Positions 48,428 through 56,322 of a stretch of 64,000 nucleotides of DNA are shown piece by piece (positions within the stretch are counted from its first letter, which is position 1; each line of letters opens with the position of its first letter). The notes under the pieces are model-generated. The model was not told the DNA's origin. It saw only the letters and a program-made list of their open reading frames with translations, and did not search any database. Origin of the DNA: Actinospineispora eucalypti (GTDB lineage: Bacteria; Actinomycetota; Actinomycetes; Mycobacteriales; Pseudonocardiaceae); the NCBI GenBank assembly GCA_014208095.1, contig JACHMT010000002.1:930001-994000 (forward strand), in the 5' to 3' direction. Made by a program: the position numbers and the translations under genes.

Positions 48428-48715
48428 ATGACCGCGTCAATGCCGCCGCGGCCCACCACGCCACTTTCGCCCCACGAGGCGCGCACCCTGGCGGCCCTGG
48501 AATCCGGCCTGCGCCGGGCCGACGACCACTGGGTGCGGATGCGGTTCGCCCCGCCGCACCTGTCCGGGCCCCAGATGCTGTTCGTGGTCGTTGCCACGCC
48601 GCTGGCGATACTCGGCACCGCGCTGATATCCCCACCCACCGCCGCGGTGATGGCCTTCTTCACGGTCTTCCTCGGTCTGCCCGCACTGCTGCGCTGGGCC
48701 CTCCGCCGCCTTTAG
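48428..48715 (+). CDS. DUF3040-like small membrane protein
   Basis: A 95-residue protein: LSPHEARTLAALESGLRRAD near the N terminus, then TM PQMLFVVVATPLAILGTALI and a second hydrophobic segment AAVMAFFTVFLGLPALL. It fits the DUF3040-like pattern of small actinobacterial membrane proteins. ATG 48428 with GAAGGGA upstream; TATAAC at about 48380 could be a -10. Confidence 0.75.
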   Translation: MTASMPPRPTTPLSPHEARTLAALESGLRRADDHWVRMRFAPPHLSGPQMLFVVVATPLAILGTALISPPTAAVMAFFTVFLGLPALLRWALRRL

Positions 48716-48761
48716 CTCGAGCGGCGGAATAACCGCGGCAGGCGCCGGGTCTGAACGGAGC

Positions 48762-49154
48762 ATGTTGCGGAACGTGTACGCCGAGGTGATCTACGAGGAC
48801 CTGCCGGCCGCCATCACGTGGCTGGCCGAGGCGTTCGGGTTCGCCCCCGGTCGGACGGCACGCAACGCCGAGGGCAGCGCCGTGTTCGCCGAGCTGCACG
48901 CCGGCTCCGGCACCCTCCTCGCGCGGGTGCCCGACCAGGAGCGGGAGGGCAACCCGCTGACCGTCGGCGGCACCAGCCAGCAGCTCTACGTCCTGGTGGA
49001 CGACCCGGACGCGCACCACGACCGGGCCGTGGCGGCCGGCGCACGGGTCGTGCTGCCGCCCACCGACATGGACTTCGGGGCGCGCCTCTACTCGGTGCGC
49101 GACCAGGAGGGCCACCTCTGGACGTTCGGCACCTACCAGGTTTCAGCGGAATAG
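48762..49154 (+). CDS. VOC/glyoxalase-superfamily protein
   Basis: A 130-residue single VOC domain: NVYAEVIYEDLPAAITWLAE, then SAVFAELHAGSGTLLARV, LYVLVDDPDAHHDRAVAAGA, and SVRDQEGHLWTFGTYQ. Metal-site Glu/His in EVIYED and GHLWTFG. Substrate unknown. The 3' end overlaps the convergent epoxide hydrolase gene by 12 bases. Confidence 0.88.
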   Translation: MLRNVYAEVIYEDLPAAITWLAEAFGFAPGRTARNAEGSAVFAELHAGSGTLLARVPDQEREGNPLTVGGTSQQLYVLVDDPDAHHDRAVAAGARVVLPPTDMDFGARLYSVRDQEGHLWTFGTYQVSAE

Positions 49155-50423
49155 CCGGGCGAACTTCCGCAGCTCCTCGGCGAACAGGGCCGGCTGTTCC
49201 AGCGCCGCGAAGTGACCGCCCCGGTCCACCTGGTTGAAGTAGACCAGCTTGTCCCGGAAGACCCGCTCGGCCCACACCCTGGGCATGGGCAGGATCTCCT
49301 TCGGGAAGGCGCTGAACCCCACCGGAACGCCGAACGGGCCGGTCACGTCGCCGGCCTTGAAGTTCTCCCAGTAGATGCGCGCGGAGGACGCGGCGGTCGC
49401 CGGCAGCCAGTGCAGCATGATGTTGTCCAGCAGGTGGTCGTAGCCCAGCAGCGCCTCCGGGTCGCGGTTGCTGTCGGTCCACTCGGTGAACTTCTCGTAG
49501 ATCCACGCCGCCTGGCCGGCCGGGGAGTCGGTGAGGCCGTAGCCGACCTGCTGCGGGCGCGTGCCCTGCTCGGCGAAGTAGCCGAACCCGTCGGTGCCGA
49601 ACCGCCGCAGGCTGGCCAGCGCGACCCGCTCCTCCGGGTTGGGCTCGCCGGCCACCGGCGGGGAGAACATGCCGAAGAAGTTGAGGTGGATGGCGGTCAG
49701 GTTGGCCGGCTTGAGCTTGGCCAGCCGGGCCGTCACATCGGCGCCCCAGTCGCCGCCCTGGGCCAGGTAGCGCGGGTAGCCGAGCCGGTTCATCAGCTCG
49801 GCCCATGCCCGGGCGATCCGCTCGGAGTTCCAGCCGGCGGCGGCGGGTTTGTCGGAGAACCCGAAGCCCGGCAGGGACGGCACCACCAGGTGGAACGCGT
49901 CACCGGCCGAACCGCCGAACGCGGTCGGGTCGGTCAGCGGGCCGACCAGGCCGAGGAACTCCACCACCGAGCCCGGCCAGCCGTGGGTGAGCAGCAGCGG
50001 GAACGCGTTCTCGTGCCGCGACCGGGCGTGCAGGAAGTGGATGCCGAGGCCGTCCAGCCGGGTCCGGAACTGTCCGGCCCCGTTCAGCCGCGCCTCGGCC
50101 TTCCGCCAGTCGTACTCGGTCGACCAGTGCGCGACCAGCCGGCGCACCCGGTCCAGCTGTGGCCCCTGCGCGGAGTCCGGCACCGTCTCCCGCTCCGGCC
50201 ACCGGGTCGCGGCCAGGCGCCGCCGCAGGTCATCCAGCACGCCCTCCGGCACCCGCAGCGCAAACGGGGTGACCGCGTCGGTGGCCTCCGGCAGTACCAA
50301 CCGATCCGGGCCGGCCGACCCGCATGCCGTGGCGAGCGGCCCGGCCAGCCCGAACGCCACCCCCGCGCCGACCGTCGCCCGCAACCACTCCCGCCGGCTG
50401 AACACCCGCCCTGACCTGTCCAT
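49143..50423 (-). CDS. Epoxide hydrolase (EPHX1-like), Tat-exported
   Basis: A 426-residue alpha/beta hydrolase. A Tat-type signal (SRREWLRATVGAGVAFGLAG) precedes a Cys (LATAC), a possible lipoprotein. The EHN domain follows (TPFALRVPEGVLDDLRRRLA, TEYDWRKAEARLNGAGQFR). Catalytic parts: LLTHGWPGSVVEFLGL oxyanion region, nucleophile Asp in AQGGDWGADVTARLA, and His in VDRGGHFAALEQP. It opens epoxides to diols. ATG 50423. Confidence 0.9.
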   Translation of the reverse strand: MDRSGRVFSRREWLRATVGAGVAFGLAGPLATACGSAGPDRLVLPEATDAVTPFALRVPEGVLDDLRRRLAATRWPERETVPDSAQGPQLDRVRRLVAHWSTEYDWRKAEARLNGAGQFRTRLDGLGIHFLHARSRHENAFPLLLTHGWPGSVVEFLGLVGPLTDPTAFGGSAGDAFHLVVPSLPGFGFSDKPAAAGWNSERIARAWAELMNRLGYPRYLAQGGDWGADVTARLAKLKPANLTAIHLNFFGMFSPPVAGEPNPEERVALASLRRFGTDGFGYFAEQGTRPQQVGYGLTDSPAGQAAWIYEKFTEWTDSNRDPEALLGYDHLLDNIMLHWLPATAASSARIYWENFKAGDVTGPFGVPVGFSAFPKEILPMPRVWAERVFRDKLVYFNQVDRGGHFAALEQPALFAEELRKFARLFR

Positions 50424-50567
50424 CGGTACCCCTTAGCTCGGTTACCGGTACAGACCGCGCGGGACGCGTCAGACTCATCGCCGAGCCCCATTCGTTAACT
50501 TCATTCACCCAGGTCGAGCGTAGAATCTGCCGCACGGCGCGCCACTGCCGTGCGAAGGGTTTCGCTC

Positions 50568-50882
50568 ATGACCGCAGCCCTACCGCCCGACCCCAGGAAG
50601 CCCGCTCCGCTCACGGACCGGGAGCGGCAGCTCTTTGCCAAGATCGCGGACGAAGTGCGGGTCGACGACGCGGACATCATGGCCCAGGAAGGCTGGATCC
50701 CGATCCGGCTAGCCTTCCCGGTGCCGCTCAAGCCGGCCGCGCTGCGCGCCCTCCTGGTCGCCGGCCTGTTGCTCGGCGGGCTGCTGCTCCCCCCGGCCTG
50801 GTGGTCGGTGCTCGGGATGATCTTCGCCCTGTTCGTAGTCCCCTGCCTGGTGCTGGGCGCCCTCTGGCAGGAGGACGACTAG
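50568..50882 (+). CDS. Small membrane protein, DUF3040-like
   Basis: A 104-residue protein: acidic LTDRERQLFAKIADEVRVDD start, IPIRLAFPVPLKPAALRAL, then two TM segments (LLVAGLLLGGLLLPPAWWSV; LGMIFALFVVPCLVLGALW). ATG 50568 has GAAGGG about 9 nt upstream. TAGAAT near 50519 may be its -10. Not otherwise identified. Confidence 0.7.
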   Translation: MTAALPPDPRKPAPLTDRERQLFAKIADEVRVDDADIMAQEGWIPIRLAFPVPLKPAALRALLVAGLLLGGLLLPPAWWSVLGMIFALFVVPCLVLGALWQEDD

Positions 50883-50884
50883 CC

Positions 50885-51202
50885 TCACCTGCCCGCGGCC
50901 CGAGCGCTGGCCAGGTCAGGTGCCCGCGAGCTATCCCCGACGCCGCACAGGAAACCGTCACGCCGCAAGGCCCGCACGATGTGCGGCTGCGAGGTTGCAC
51001 GGTGCCGGTTCGACGACGGCTTGGACAGCCACCAGACTTCGTCCCAACCGTCACTCTGGTCGCAGCCGAGCCACAGCACCCTGCCCGCGTCTGCGCCGAG
51101 TTCACCCTGAAAGACCCTGCCGACCGGCGATGGGTCTCTCAGGATGAGTTGACGTTGCACGCCTCGCACAATCTGCCTCGCCTCCCGTTGCCTGACATCC
51201 AT
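50885..51202 (-). CDS. Hypothetical 105-aa protein in a lower-G+C patch
   Basis: The stretch 50883-51382 holds no recognisable gene. The best frame, 50885-51202 reverse, encodes an ordered-looking protein (RQIVRGVQRQLILRDPSP, RVLWLGCDQSDGWDEVWWLS, RALRRDGFLCGVG), with no family match that I know. Base composition is lower than the surroundings, suggesting acquired or decaying DNA. No clear ribosome site is seen before ATG 51202. 51203-51382 shows nothing further. Confidence 0.35.
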   Translation of the reverse strand: MDVRQREARQIVRGVQRQLILRDPSPVGRVFQGELGADAGRVLWLGCDQSDGWDEVWWLSKPSSNRHRATSQPHIVRALRRDGFLCGVGDSSRAPDLASARAAGR

Positions 51203-51382
51203 AGGAGCTCGGCACAGCTACCTTTCCCACAACCAGGGTGATCAATGGTCCGGAGTCCTGATGACCATGAGGGCGAGTGTCGGCTCCGATTTCGAACGCA
51301 ACGGGCCGAATCCAGGCCTTCCAAGCCATCGGTAAACCTGGCCACCACCAAACCGGCGGGCAACCATGCGTCGATACCGGTG

Positions 51383-52099
51383 CTAGACCGGCGGCGCCGA
51401 CTCCAGGGCGGAGAGGCCGGTCGCGGCGGCGTGCTCCAGGTGCGCGTCACACAGGCGGGTGGCCAGCTCGACGTTCCGCGCGGTGATCGCATCCACCAGC
51501 GCGCGCATCTCCCCCGCCATCCGCTTCGGCCGGCCCGGCTGGGACAGCGATGTGGCGCGCAGCAGCCGCACCCGCGCCTGCACCCCGGCCAGGATCTGCT
51601 CGACGGTCGGGCTGGCCGCGCCGGCCAGCAGCTCCGCGTAGAACAGGTCCTTGGTGCGCAGCAGGTCGTGCATGTCCGCCCCCTCGGCAACCTCGGTCTC
51701 CAGCCGGGTCACCGTGGCCCGGAGCCGGTCGTGCTGGGCCGAGGTGGCCCGCTCGATGAACCGCCGCACGGTCAGCGCCTCCAGCGCACCGCGCACCGCG
51801 TAGAGATCCCGGGCCTCGTCCGGGGACGGCGCGTACACCATCGCGCCGCGCTGCGGCACGGTGACCACCAGGCCCTCGGCGGTGAGCTCGCGCAGCACCT
51901 CCCGGATGGTCGCCCGCGACACCCCGATCTGCTCGATCAGCTCGCGCTCCACCAGCCGCTGGCCGGGCCGCAGCTGGAAGGACAGGATCGCCTGGCGCAG
52001 CCCGTCCAGCACCTGCTCGCGCAGCGGCGCGGCCACCCGGCCGACCTGGATGCCCCGGAAGGCCCCGGTGTCGGTGCGCGGCTGGTTTCCGGTGGTCAT
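51383..52099 (-). CDS. GntR-family regulator, FadR/FCD subgroup
   Basis: A 238-residue regulator. Winged helix: LREQVLDGLRQAILSFQLRP, LVERELIEQIGVSRATIREVL. FCD ligand domain from about residue 95: DLYAVRGALEALTVRRFIE, LLRTKDLFYAELLAGA, and HLEHAAATGL at the end, with metal-site Asp/His. It is last gene of the eight-gene operon and probably binds the TTGTCAGAC sites at 57691-57765. ATG 52099. Confidence 0.92.
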   Translation of the reverse strand: MTTGNQPRTDTGAFRGIQVGRVAAPLREQVLDGLRQAILSFQLRPGQRLVERELIEQIGVSRATIREVLRELTAEGLVVTVPQRGAMVYAPSPDEARDLYAVRGALEALTVRRFIERATSAQHDRLRATVTRLETEVAEGADMHDLLRTKDLFYAELLAGAASPTVEQILAGVQARVRLLRATSLSQPGRPKRMAGEMRALVDAITARNVELATRLCDAHLEHAAATGLSALESAPPV

Positions 52100-52108
52100 G
52101 GCATCAAA

Positions 52109-52813
52109 CTATCCCGCACCGCGCTCGGCGAGGACCTCGGTCAGCATCGGCGCGGCGGTGGTGGCCGCGTGGATGCCCACCACGCTGACGATGGACAGCA
52201 CCTCGACCAGCTCGCCGACCGTCGCACCCAGCCGCACCGCATTGCGCAGGTGCAGCTTCAGCCCCGGCACGTACAGGTGGGTGGCCGAGGCGTCGAAGGC
52301 GATGTAGATCATCTCCTTCACCTTGGGCTCCAGAGTGCCGGTGCGCCACGGCACCGAGGAGAACTCCAGGTAGGCCTCGAACAGGTCGGGCGCGACCTCC
52401 AGGATGCCCTCCCAGAACTGGTGCCAGTAACCGCGGTTCGCGGTGAACTCGGCCTTCAGCCGCTCCTGCCGCTGGTCCAACGGCGCGGCCTCGGTGCGCA
52501 GGCCCTCCTCCTCGAGCACCTCGAGCAGCAGCGGCACGCCGATGTTGGCCGCGTGGATGCCCAGCGTGCTGGTCAGCTCCAGCACCTCCATGATCTCCGC
52601 CGGGGTGGCGCCGTGGTCCAGCGCGGCGTGCAGGTGCCGGTGGATGCCCGGCCGGTAGAGGTGGGTGGCGGCCGCGTCGGCGGCCAGGTAAATGAACTCC
52701 TTGATCTTGGGTTCCAGGTGCGAGCCCTCGCGCCACGGCACGGCGGCGAAGTCCCGGTAGGCCCGCGCAAACGCCGGGTCCAGCTCCTTGATCGCCTGTT
52801 CGTCCGCGTTCAC
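52109..52813 (-). CDS. Carboxymuconolactone-decarboxylase-family protein, two domains
   Basis: A 234-residue protein with two CMD repeats: LEPKIKEFIYLAADAAATHLY / HLHAALDHGATPAEIMEVLE, and LEPKVKEMIYIAFDASATHLY / HLRNAVRLGATVGELVEVLS. The AhpD-type CxxC is absent, so disulfide peroxidase chemistry is unlikely. It may be a decarboxylase or lactonase. GTG 52813 overlaps the upstream stop (GTGA). Confidence 0.88.
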   Translation of the reverse strand: MNADEQAIKELDPAFARAYRDFAAVPWREGSHLEPKIKEFIYLAADAAATHLYRPGIHRHLHAALDHGATPAEIMEVLELTSTLGIHAANIGVPLLLEVLEEEGLRTEAAPLDQRQERLKAEFTANRGYWHQFWEGILEVAPDLFEAYLEFSSVPWRTGTLEPKVKEMIYIAFDASATHLYVPGLKLHLRNAVRLGATVGELVEVLSIVSVVGIHAATTAAPMLTEVLAERGAG

Positions 52814-53724
52814 TGCTCCTCCAGCCAGCGCGCTATCTCGGTGTGGTCCGCCGCCGGGCCCAGCTTCTCCACCGCACGGCTCCACACGCGCACGGTATGC
52901 TCGGCGTGCTCGTGCGGTGCCCCGGTGGCCTCGGCCAGCGCCAACGCGATCTTGATGTCCTTGACCAGCAGGCTGGCGGTGAAACCGGAGTCGTAGCTGC
53001 CCGGCAGGATGTGGTTCGGCCACTTGTTCTGGGTGGAACCGCTGCGCCCGCTGGAGCCGTTGATCGCGTCCAGCATCACCGCGGGGTCCAGCCCGAACCG
53101 CCGGCCGGCCAGGATGGCCTCCGAGCTGGCCAGCAGGTGTGAGGCGGAGAGCAGGTTGTTCAGCGCCTTCAGCGCGTGCCCGGCGCCGACCTCGCCGACG
53201 TGGCGCACCCGGCCCATCAGCGCGAGCAGCGGCTCCAGCCTTTCCGCCGCCTGCGACGGACCGCCGACCATGATGGTCAGCGTGCCGGCGCGGGCACCGG
53301 AGACGCCGCCGGACACCGGCGCATCCACCAGCGTGGCGCCGCGGGAGGCCACCCGCTCGGCCAGCGCCCTGGTGCGCAGCGGCTCGGAGGAGCTCATGTC
53401 GACCAGCAGCGGTCGTGAGTGGCGAGTAGCGCTATCGCGACCATCGCCACTCACGGGCGCCACCAGCGCATCCAGCAGCTCGTCGTCAACCACCCGCTCC
53501 ACCACATCCGAGTCGGGCAACATCAGGATGACCACGCCGGTGCCACGCGCCGCATCGGCCGCACTGTCCACCCTGGTAACCACGCCGTCCAGCGCCCGCA
53601 CCGCGTCCGGAGACACGTCGAAACCGCGCACCTCGACGCCGGCCGCCGCGATCCGGCGGGTCATCGGGTCGCCCATCCGGCCGAGTCCGACGAACCCGAC
53701 CGCCGGCGGCAGCGGGTCAGCCAT
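52810..53724 (-). CDS. HIBADH-type NAD(P)-dependent dehydrogenase with an inserted palindrome
   Basis: A 304-residue 3-hydroxyisobutyrate/6-phosphogluconate-type dehydrogenase. VGFVGLGRMGDPMTRRIAA Rossmann start, VDMSSSEPLRTRALAERVA, LVDAPVSGGVSGARAGTLTI, and GAGHALKALNNLLSASHLLA with the catalytic Lys. The protein has about 14 extra residues (SGDGRDSATRHS core) before LLVDMSSSEP, exactly where a 42-bp palindrome is inserted in frame. ATG 53724. Overlaps the genes on both sides. Confidence 0.9.
   Translation of the reverse strand: MADPLPPAVGFVGLGRMGDPMTRRIAAAGVEVRGFDVSPDAVRALDGVVTRVDSAADAARGTGVVILMLPDSDVVERVVDDELLDALVAPVSGDGRDSATRHSRPLLVDMSSSEPLRTRALAERVASRGATLVDAPVSGGVSGARAGTLTIMVGGPSQAAERLEPLLALMGRVRHVGEVGAGHALKALNNLLSASHLLASSEAILAGRRFGLDPAVMLDAINGSSGRSGSTQNKWPNHILPGSYDSGFTASLLVKDIKIALALAEATGAPHEHAEHTVRVWSRAVEKLGPAADHTEIARWLEEQ
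53414..53455. repeat. 42-bp palindromic element inserted in the dehydrogenase gene
   Basis: CGTGAGTGGCGA (53414-53425) and TCGCCACTCACG (53444-53455) form a perfect 12-bp stem. The 18-base loop holds TAGCGCTA and TCGCGA, themselves palindromes. Length 42 is 14 codons, so the frame is kept. Homologous dehydrogenases go directly from the LDAL region to LLVDMSSSEP. Confidence 0.85.
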
Positions 53725-54115
53725 TGCCGTTTTCCGAGGCCAGTTCGTCGAGCACCCGCTCCGCCACCCGGAACGACTCCAGCGCGGCCGGGGCGCCGCA
53801 GTACACCGCCGCCTGCAGCAGCGACTCCTGGATCTCCTCGGTGGTGCAGCCGTTGGTCACCGCGCCGCGCACGTGCACGCCCAGCTCGTGGTTGCGGCCC
53901 AGCGCGGTCAGCATGGCCAGGTTGAGCAGGCTGCGGGTGCGCCGGTCCAGGCCGGGGCGGCTCCAGATCTGGCCCCACGCCGTGGCCGTCACGTACTCCT
54001 GCACCGGCCGGGCGAAGTCGCTCACCCCGGCCAGCGAACGGTCCACGTGGGCGTCGCCGAGCACCTCCCGGCGGATCTTCAGCCCCCGCTGGTAGCTCTC
54101 GTCAGTCTCGCTCAC
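53717..54115 (-). CDS. 4-carboxymuconolactone decarboxylase-family protein
   Basis: A 132-residue single-domain CMD protein: RGLKIRREVLGDAHVDRSLA, YVTATAWGQIWSRPGLDRRT, LNLAMLTALGRNHELGVHVR, and CTTEEIQESLLQAAVYCGAP, close in pattern to 4-carboxymuconolactone decarboxylase. GTG 54115 overlaps the cupin stop. No protocatechuate genes are near, so the substrate may differ. Confidence 0.87.
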   Translation of the reverse strand: MSETDESYQRGLKIRREVLGDAHVDRSLAGVSDFARPVQEYVTATAWGQIWSRPGLDRRTRSLLNLAMLTALGRNHELGVHVRGAVTNGCTTEEIQESLLQAAVYCGAPAALESFRVAERVLDELASENGNG

Positions 54116-54519
54116 CGCGCATCCTCCCCCTTTGCTGCCAGGTACTCGTCTTCGCTGACCTCGTCCAACCAGACCGTCCGGCCGATCGAGATGGCCAGGT
54201 GGGTCATCACCGTGCCGGTGGTGCCGCCGTGCCAGTGCCGCTCCCCCGGCGGCACCCAGACCACGTCGCCGGCGCGGATCACCTGTGCTTCCTCGCCGTG
54301 CGGGCACACCCAGCCGAGCCCGGCGGTGACCACCAGGATCTGGCCGCCGGTGTGGTGGTGCCAGTAGGTCCGCGCACCGGGGGTGAAGGTCACCGAGTTG
54401 ATCGTGTTGCCCTCCTCGGTGGTGGGCAGCACCGGGTCGCCCCACACCGTCCCGGTGAAGGTCTCCGTGCGGTTCTGCGTCGGTGTGCTCGCGGCCGTGC
54501 GGCCCCGGACGATCTGCAC
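54112..54519 (-). CDS. Cupin-domain protein
   Basis: A 135-residue cupin: VTFTPGARTYWHHHTGGQIL, VWVPPGERHWHGGTTGT, metal-site His residues in WHHHTG and HWHGG. This pattern, with a carboxymuconolactone-type partner, is common in actinobacterial catabolic operons. GTG 54519 with GGGATGAG upstream. The function is not defined. Confidence 0.87.
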   Translation of the reverse strand: MQIVRGRTAASTPTQNRTETFTGTVWGDPVLPTTEEGNTINSVTFTPGARTYWHHHTGGQILVVTAGLGWVCPHGEEAQVIRAGDVVWVPPGERHWHGGTTGTVMTHLAISIGRTVWLDEVSEDEYLAAKGEDAR

Positions 54520-54523
54520 CTGC

Positions 54524-55510
54524 TCATCCCTCCGTCTGGTCGTGTACTCGCACGCCACCGGCCACGTCGCCGATGGCGTCCACCACCCGGTTGCTGATCC
54601 GGTCGCCGTAGCCCAGGTTCTCGGCCAGCCCGAAGCTGGCCAACGGGCCGGCCGCGTTCAGGCTGGGCACGCCCAGCCGGCCGACCAGGTCCACGTAAAG
54701 GGCCACGTCCTTGGTCATCAGGCGGCTGGTCAGGCCGCCCTCCAGGTAGTCCCCCTGAACGATCTTCGGGAACCGGTTGAGCGTGGCGAAGTTGACCCCG
54801 CTGCTGTGGTTCAGCACGTCCAGCAGCTGGGCCAGGTCCAGGCCGGCGCGCCGGCCGGCCACCATCACCTCGGCCGTGGCGGCCAGGCTCACCGCGTTCA
54901 GGAAGTTGTTCAGCAGCTTGGCGGTGTGGCCGGCGCCCGGCCCGCCCATGTGGTGCACCGCCGAGGCGATCGGTCCGAGCACCCAGCCGATCTCGGCCAG
55001 CGCCTGGGCGTCGCCGCCGGCCATGATGGTCAGCGTGCCCTTCTCGGCGGCCGCCGCGCCGCCGGATATCCCCGCATCCAGGTAGCGCACCCCGACGGCG
55101 GCGGCCTCGGCGTGCAACGTCACCGTGGACGCGGGCGACGCGGTGGAGAGGTCGACCACGGTCGCGCCCGGTCGCGCGGCGGGTAGCAGCGCGCGGACCA
55201 CCGGTTCCACCACGTGGCTGTCCGGCAGGGAGAGCAGCACCACTCCGGCCCGCTCGGCCACCTCCCGCGGGCTGGCCGCCGGCTCGGCTCCGGCGGCGGC
55301 CGCGCGCCCGTCCACCGGGTCGTGGCCCAGCACCGGGATGCCCGCGTCGACCAGTCGGCGGGCCATCCGGCCGCCCATGTTGCCCAGGCCCACCAGGCCG
55401 ACCTTGGCGACCGGCCCGAGGCCGCCCGGCGCGGCCGGGCCCACCGGTCCGATCTCGCCCACCGGTCCGATCTCGCCCACCGGTCCGATCTCGCCCCCCG
55501 ACCCAGTCAC
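54524..55510 (-). CDS. Second HIBADH-type dehydrogenase with repetitive N terminus
   Basis: A 328-residue dehydrogenase of the same superfamily as 52810: VGLVGLGNMGGRMARRLVDA, VVDLSTASPASTVTLHAEAA, DAGISGGAAAAEKGTLTIMA, and GAGHTAKLLNNFLNAVSLAA with the catalytic Lys. The N terminus has GEIGPV three times (residues about 6-24), from a perfect 18-bp triplication. GTG 55510 overlaps the lactonase stop. It may act on the product of the lactonase. Confidence 0.9.
   Translation of the reverse strand: MTGSGGEIGPVGEIGPVGEIGPVGPAAPGGLGPVAKVGLVGLGNMGGRMARRLVDAGIPVLGHDPVDGRAAAAGAEPAASPREVAERAGVVLLSLPDSHVVEPVVRALLPAARPGATVVDLSTASPASTVTLHAEAAAVGVRYLDAGISGGAAAAEKGTLTIMAGGDAQALAEIGWVLGPIASAVHHMGGPGAGHTAKLLNNFLNAVSLAATAEVMVAGRRAGLDLAQLLDVLNHSSGVNFATLNRFPKIVQGDYLEGGLTSRLMTKDVALYVDLVGRLGVPSLNAAGPLASFGLAENLGYGDRISNRVVDAIGDVAGGVRVHDQTEG
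55443..55496. repeat. Three perfect 18-bp tandem repeats
   Basis: ACCGGTCCGATCTCGCCC three times (55443-55460, 55461-55478, 55479-55496), encoding GEIGPV three times at the N terminus of the dehydrogenase. Perfect identity implies recent slippage and likely length variation between strains. Confidence 0.95.
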
Positions 55511-56322
55511 CGCGCTCCCTTCGGTCCGGCCACCCGCACCACCAGCTCGCGGAGTGCCTCGGGCAACCCGGTCACTCGGTCGGGGAACCGCGCGCCGACG
55601 TCCGCGTCGTGCCCGGCGACCAGCAGCCGGCCCGGGTCCTCGGTCATCTCGCGCAGCAGGTCGAAGCCCCGGTACATGTCCAGCAGGTCCGCAACCACGA
55701 AGAACGGGCGGTCCAGCTCCAGCTCCTCGTAGAAGTGCAGCGCGTCGGCGGCCAGGATCACCGTCCGGTCCCCGGCCGCCACCTGCGCGATGAGTTGGCC
55801 GGGGGTGTGCCCGCCGACCACGGTCAGCGCCAATCCGGGGGCCAGGTCGAGGCTCCGGTCCACCAGCCGCAGCCGCCCCTCGCCGGCCACCTTGGCCAGC
55901 TGGCGCAGCTCGTCGGCCTCGGTGGAGTGGGAGAACTGGGTTCGCCCGGCGTACGGACCGGTCCAGAACTCGTACTCCCGCCGCGCGATGACCACCTCGG
56001 CGGCCGGGAACCGGTGCAGGTTGCCGATGTGGTCGTAGTGCGCGTGCGACACCACCAGCTGGGTCACCTCGGCGGCGTCGATGCCCAGCCCGTGCAGCGC
56101 GGCGACCGGGTCGACCAGCAGGGTGCGCCCGCGCCGCCGCCCGGGCTCGGCGCCGAACCCGCAGTCCACCACCACGGTCCCGTCCGGGCCGCGCAGCACC
56201 CAGAAGAAGTAGTCCATCGGAAAGGCCGAGTCCGGCTCGCCGTACACGTGGAAGTTCAGGTACGAGTCGGCCTTGCGCGCCGTTCGGCTCCCGTACCGGA
56301 CCGCCAACACCTCGTACGCCAT
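55507..56322 (-). CDS. Metallo-beta-lactamase-fold lactonase (AHL-lactonase-like)
   Basis: A 271-residue MBL-fold hydrolase. Zinc motif VVSHAHYDHIGNLH near residue 105 (HxHxDH), HTPGQ and ILAADALHFYEE, with a final His in AGHDAD. The closest functional group is acyl-homoserine-lactone and gamma-butyrolactone lactonases. ATG 56322 overlaps the transporter stop. It may open a lactone made or imported by this operon. Confidence 0.88.
   Translation of the reverse strand: MAYEVLAVRYGSRTARKADSYLNFHVYGEPDSAFPMDYFFWVLRGPDGTVVVDCGFGAEPGRRRGRTLLVDPVAALHGLGIDAAEVTQLVVSHAHYDHIGNLHRFPAAEVVIARREYEFWTGPYAGRTQFSHSTEADELRQLAKVAGEGRLRLVDRSLDLAPGLALTVVGGHTPGQLIAQVAAGDRTVILAADALHFYEELELDRPFFVVADLLDMYRGFDLLREMTEDPGRLLVAGHDADVGARFPDRVTGLPEALRELVVRVAGPKGAR

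Noticed and set aside
51245..52996. A forward frame of 583 codons.
   Set aside because: Antisense to the GntR, CMD and dehydrogenase genes; the real genes have clear domains on the other strand.
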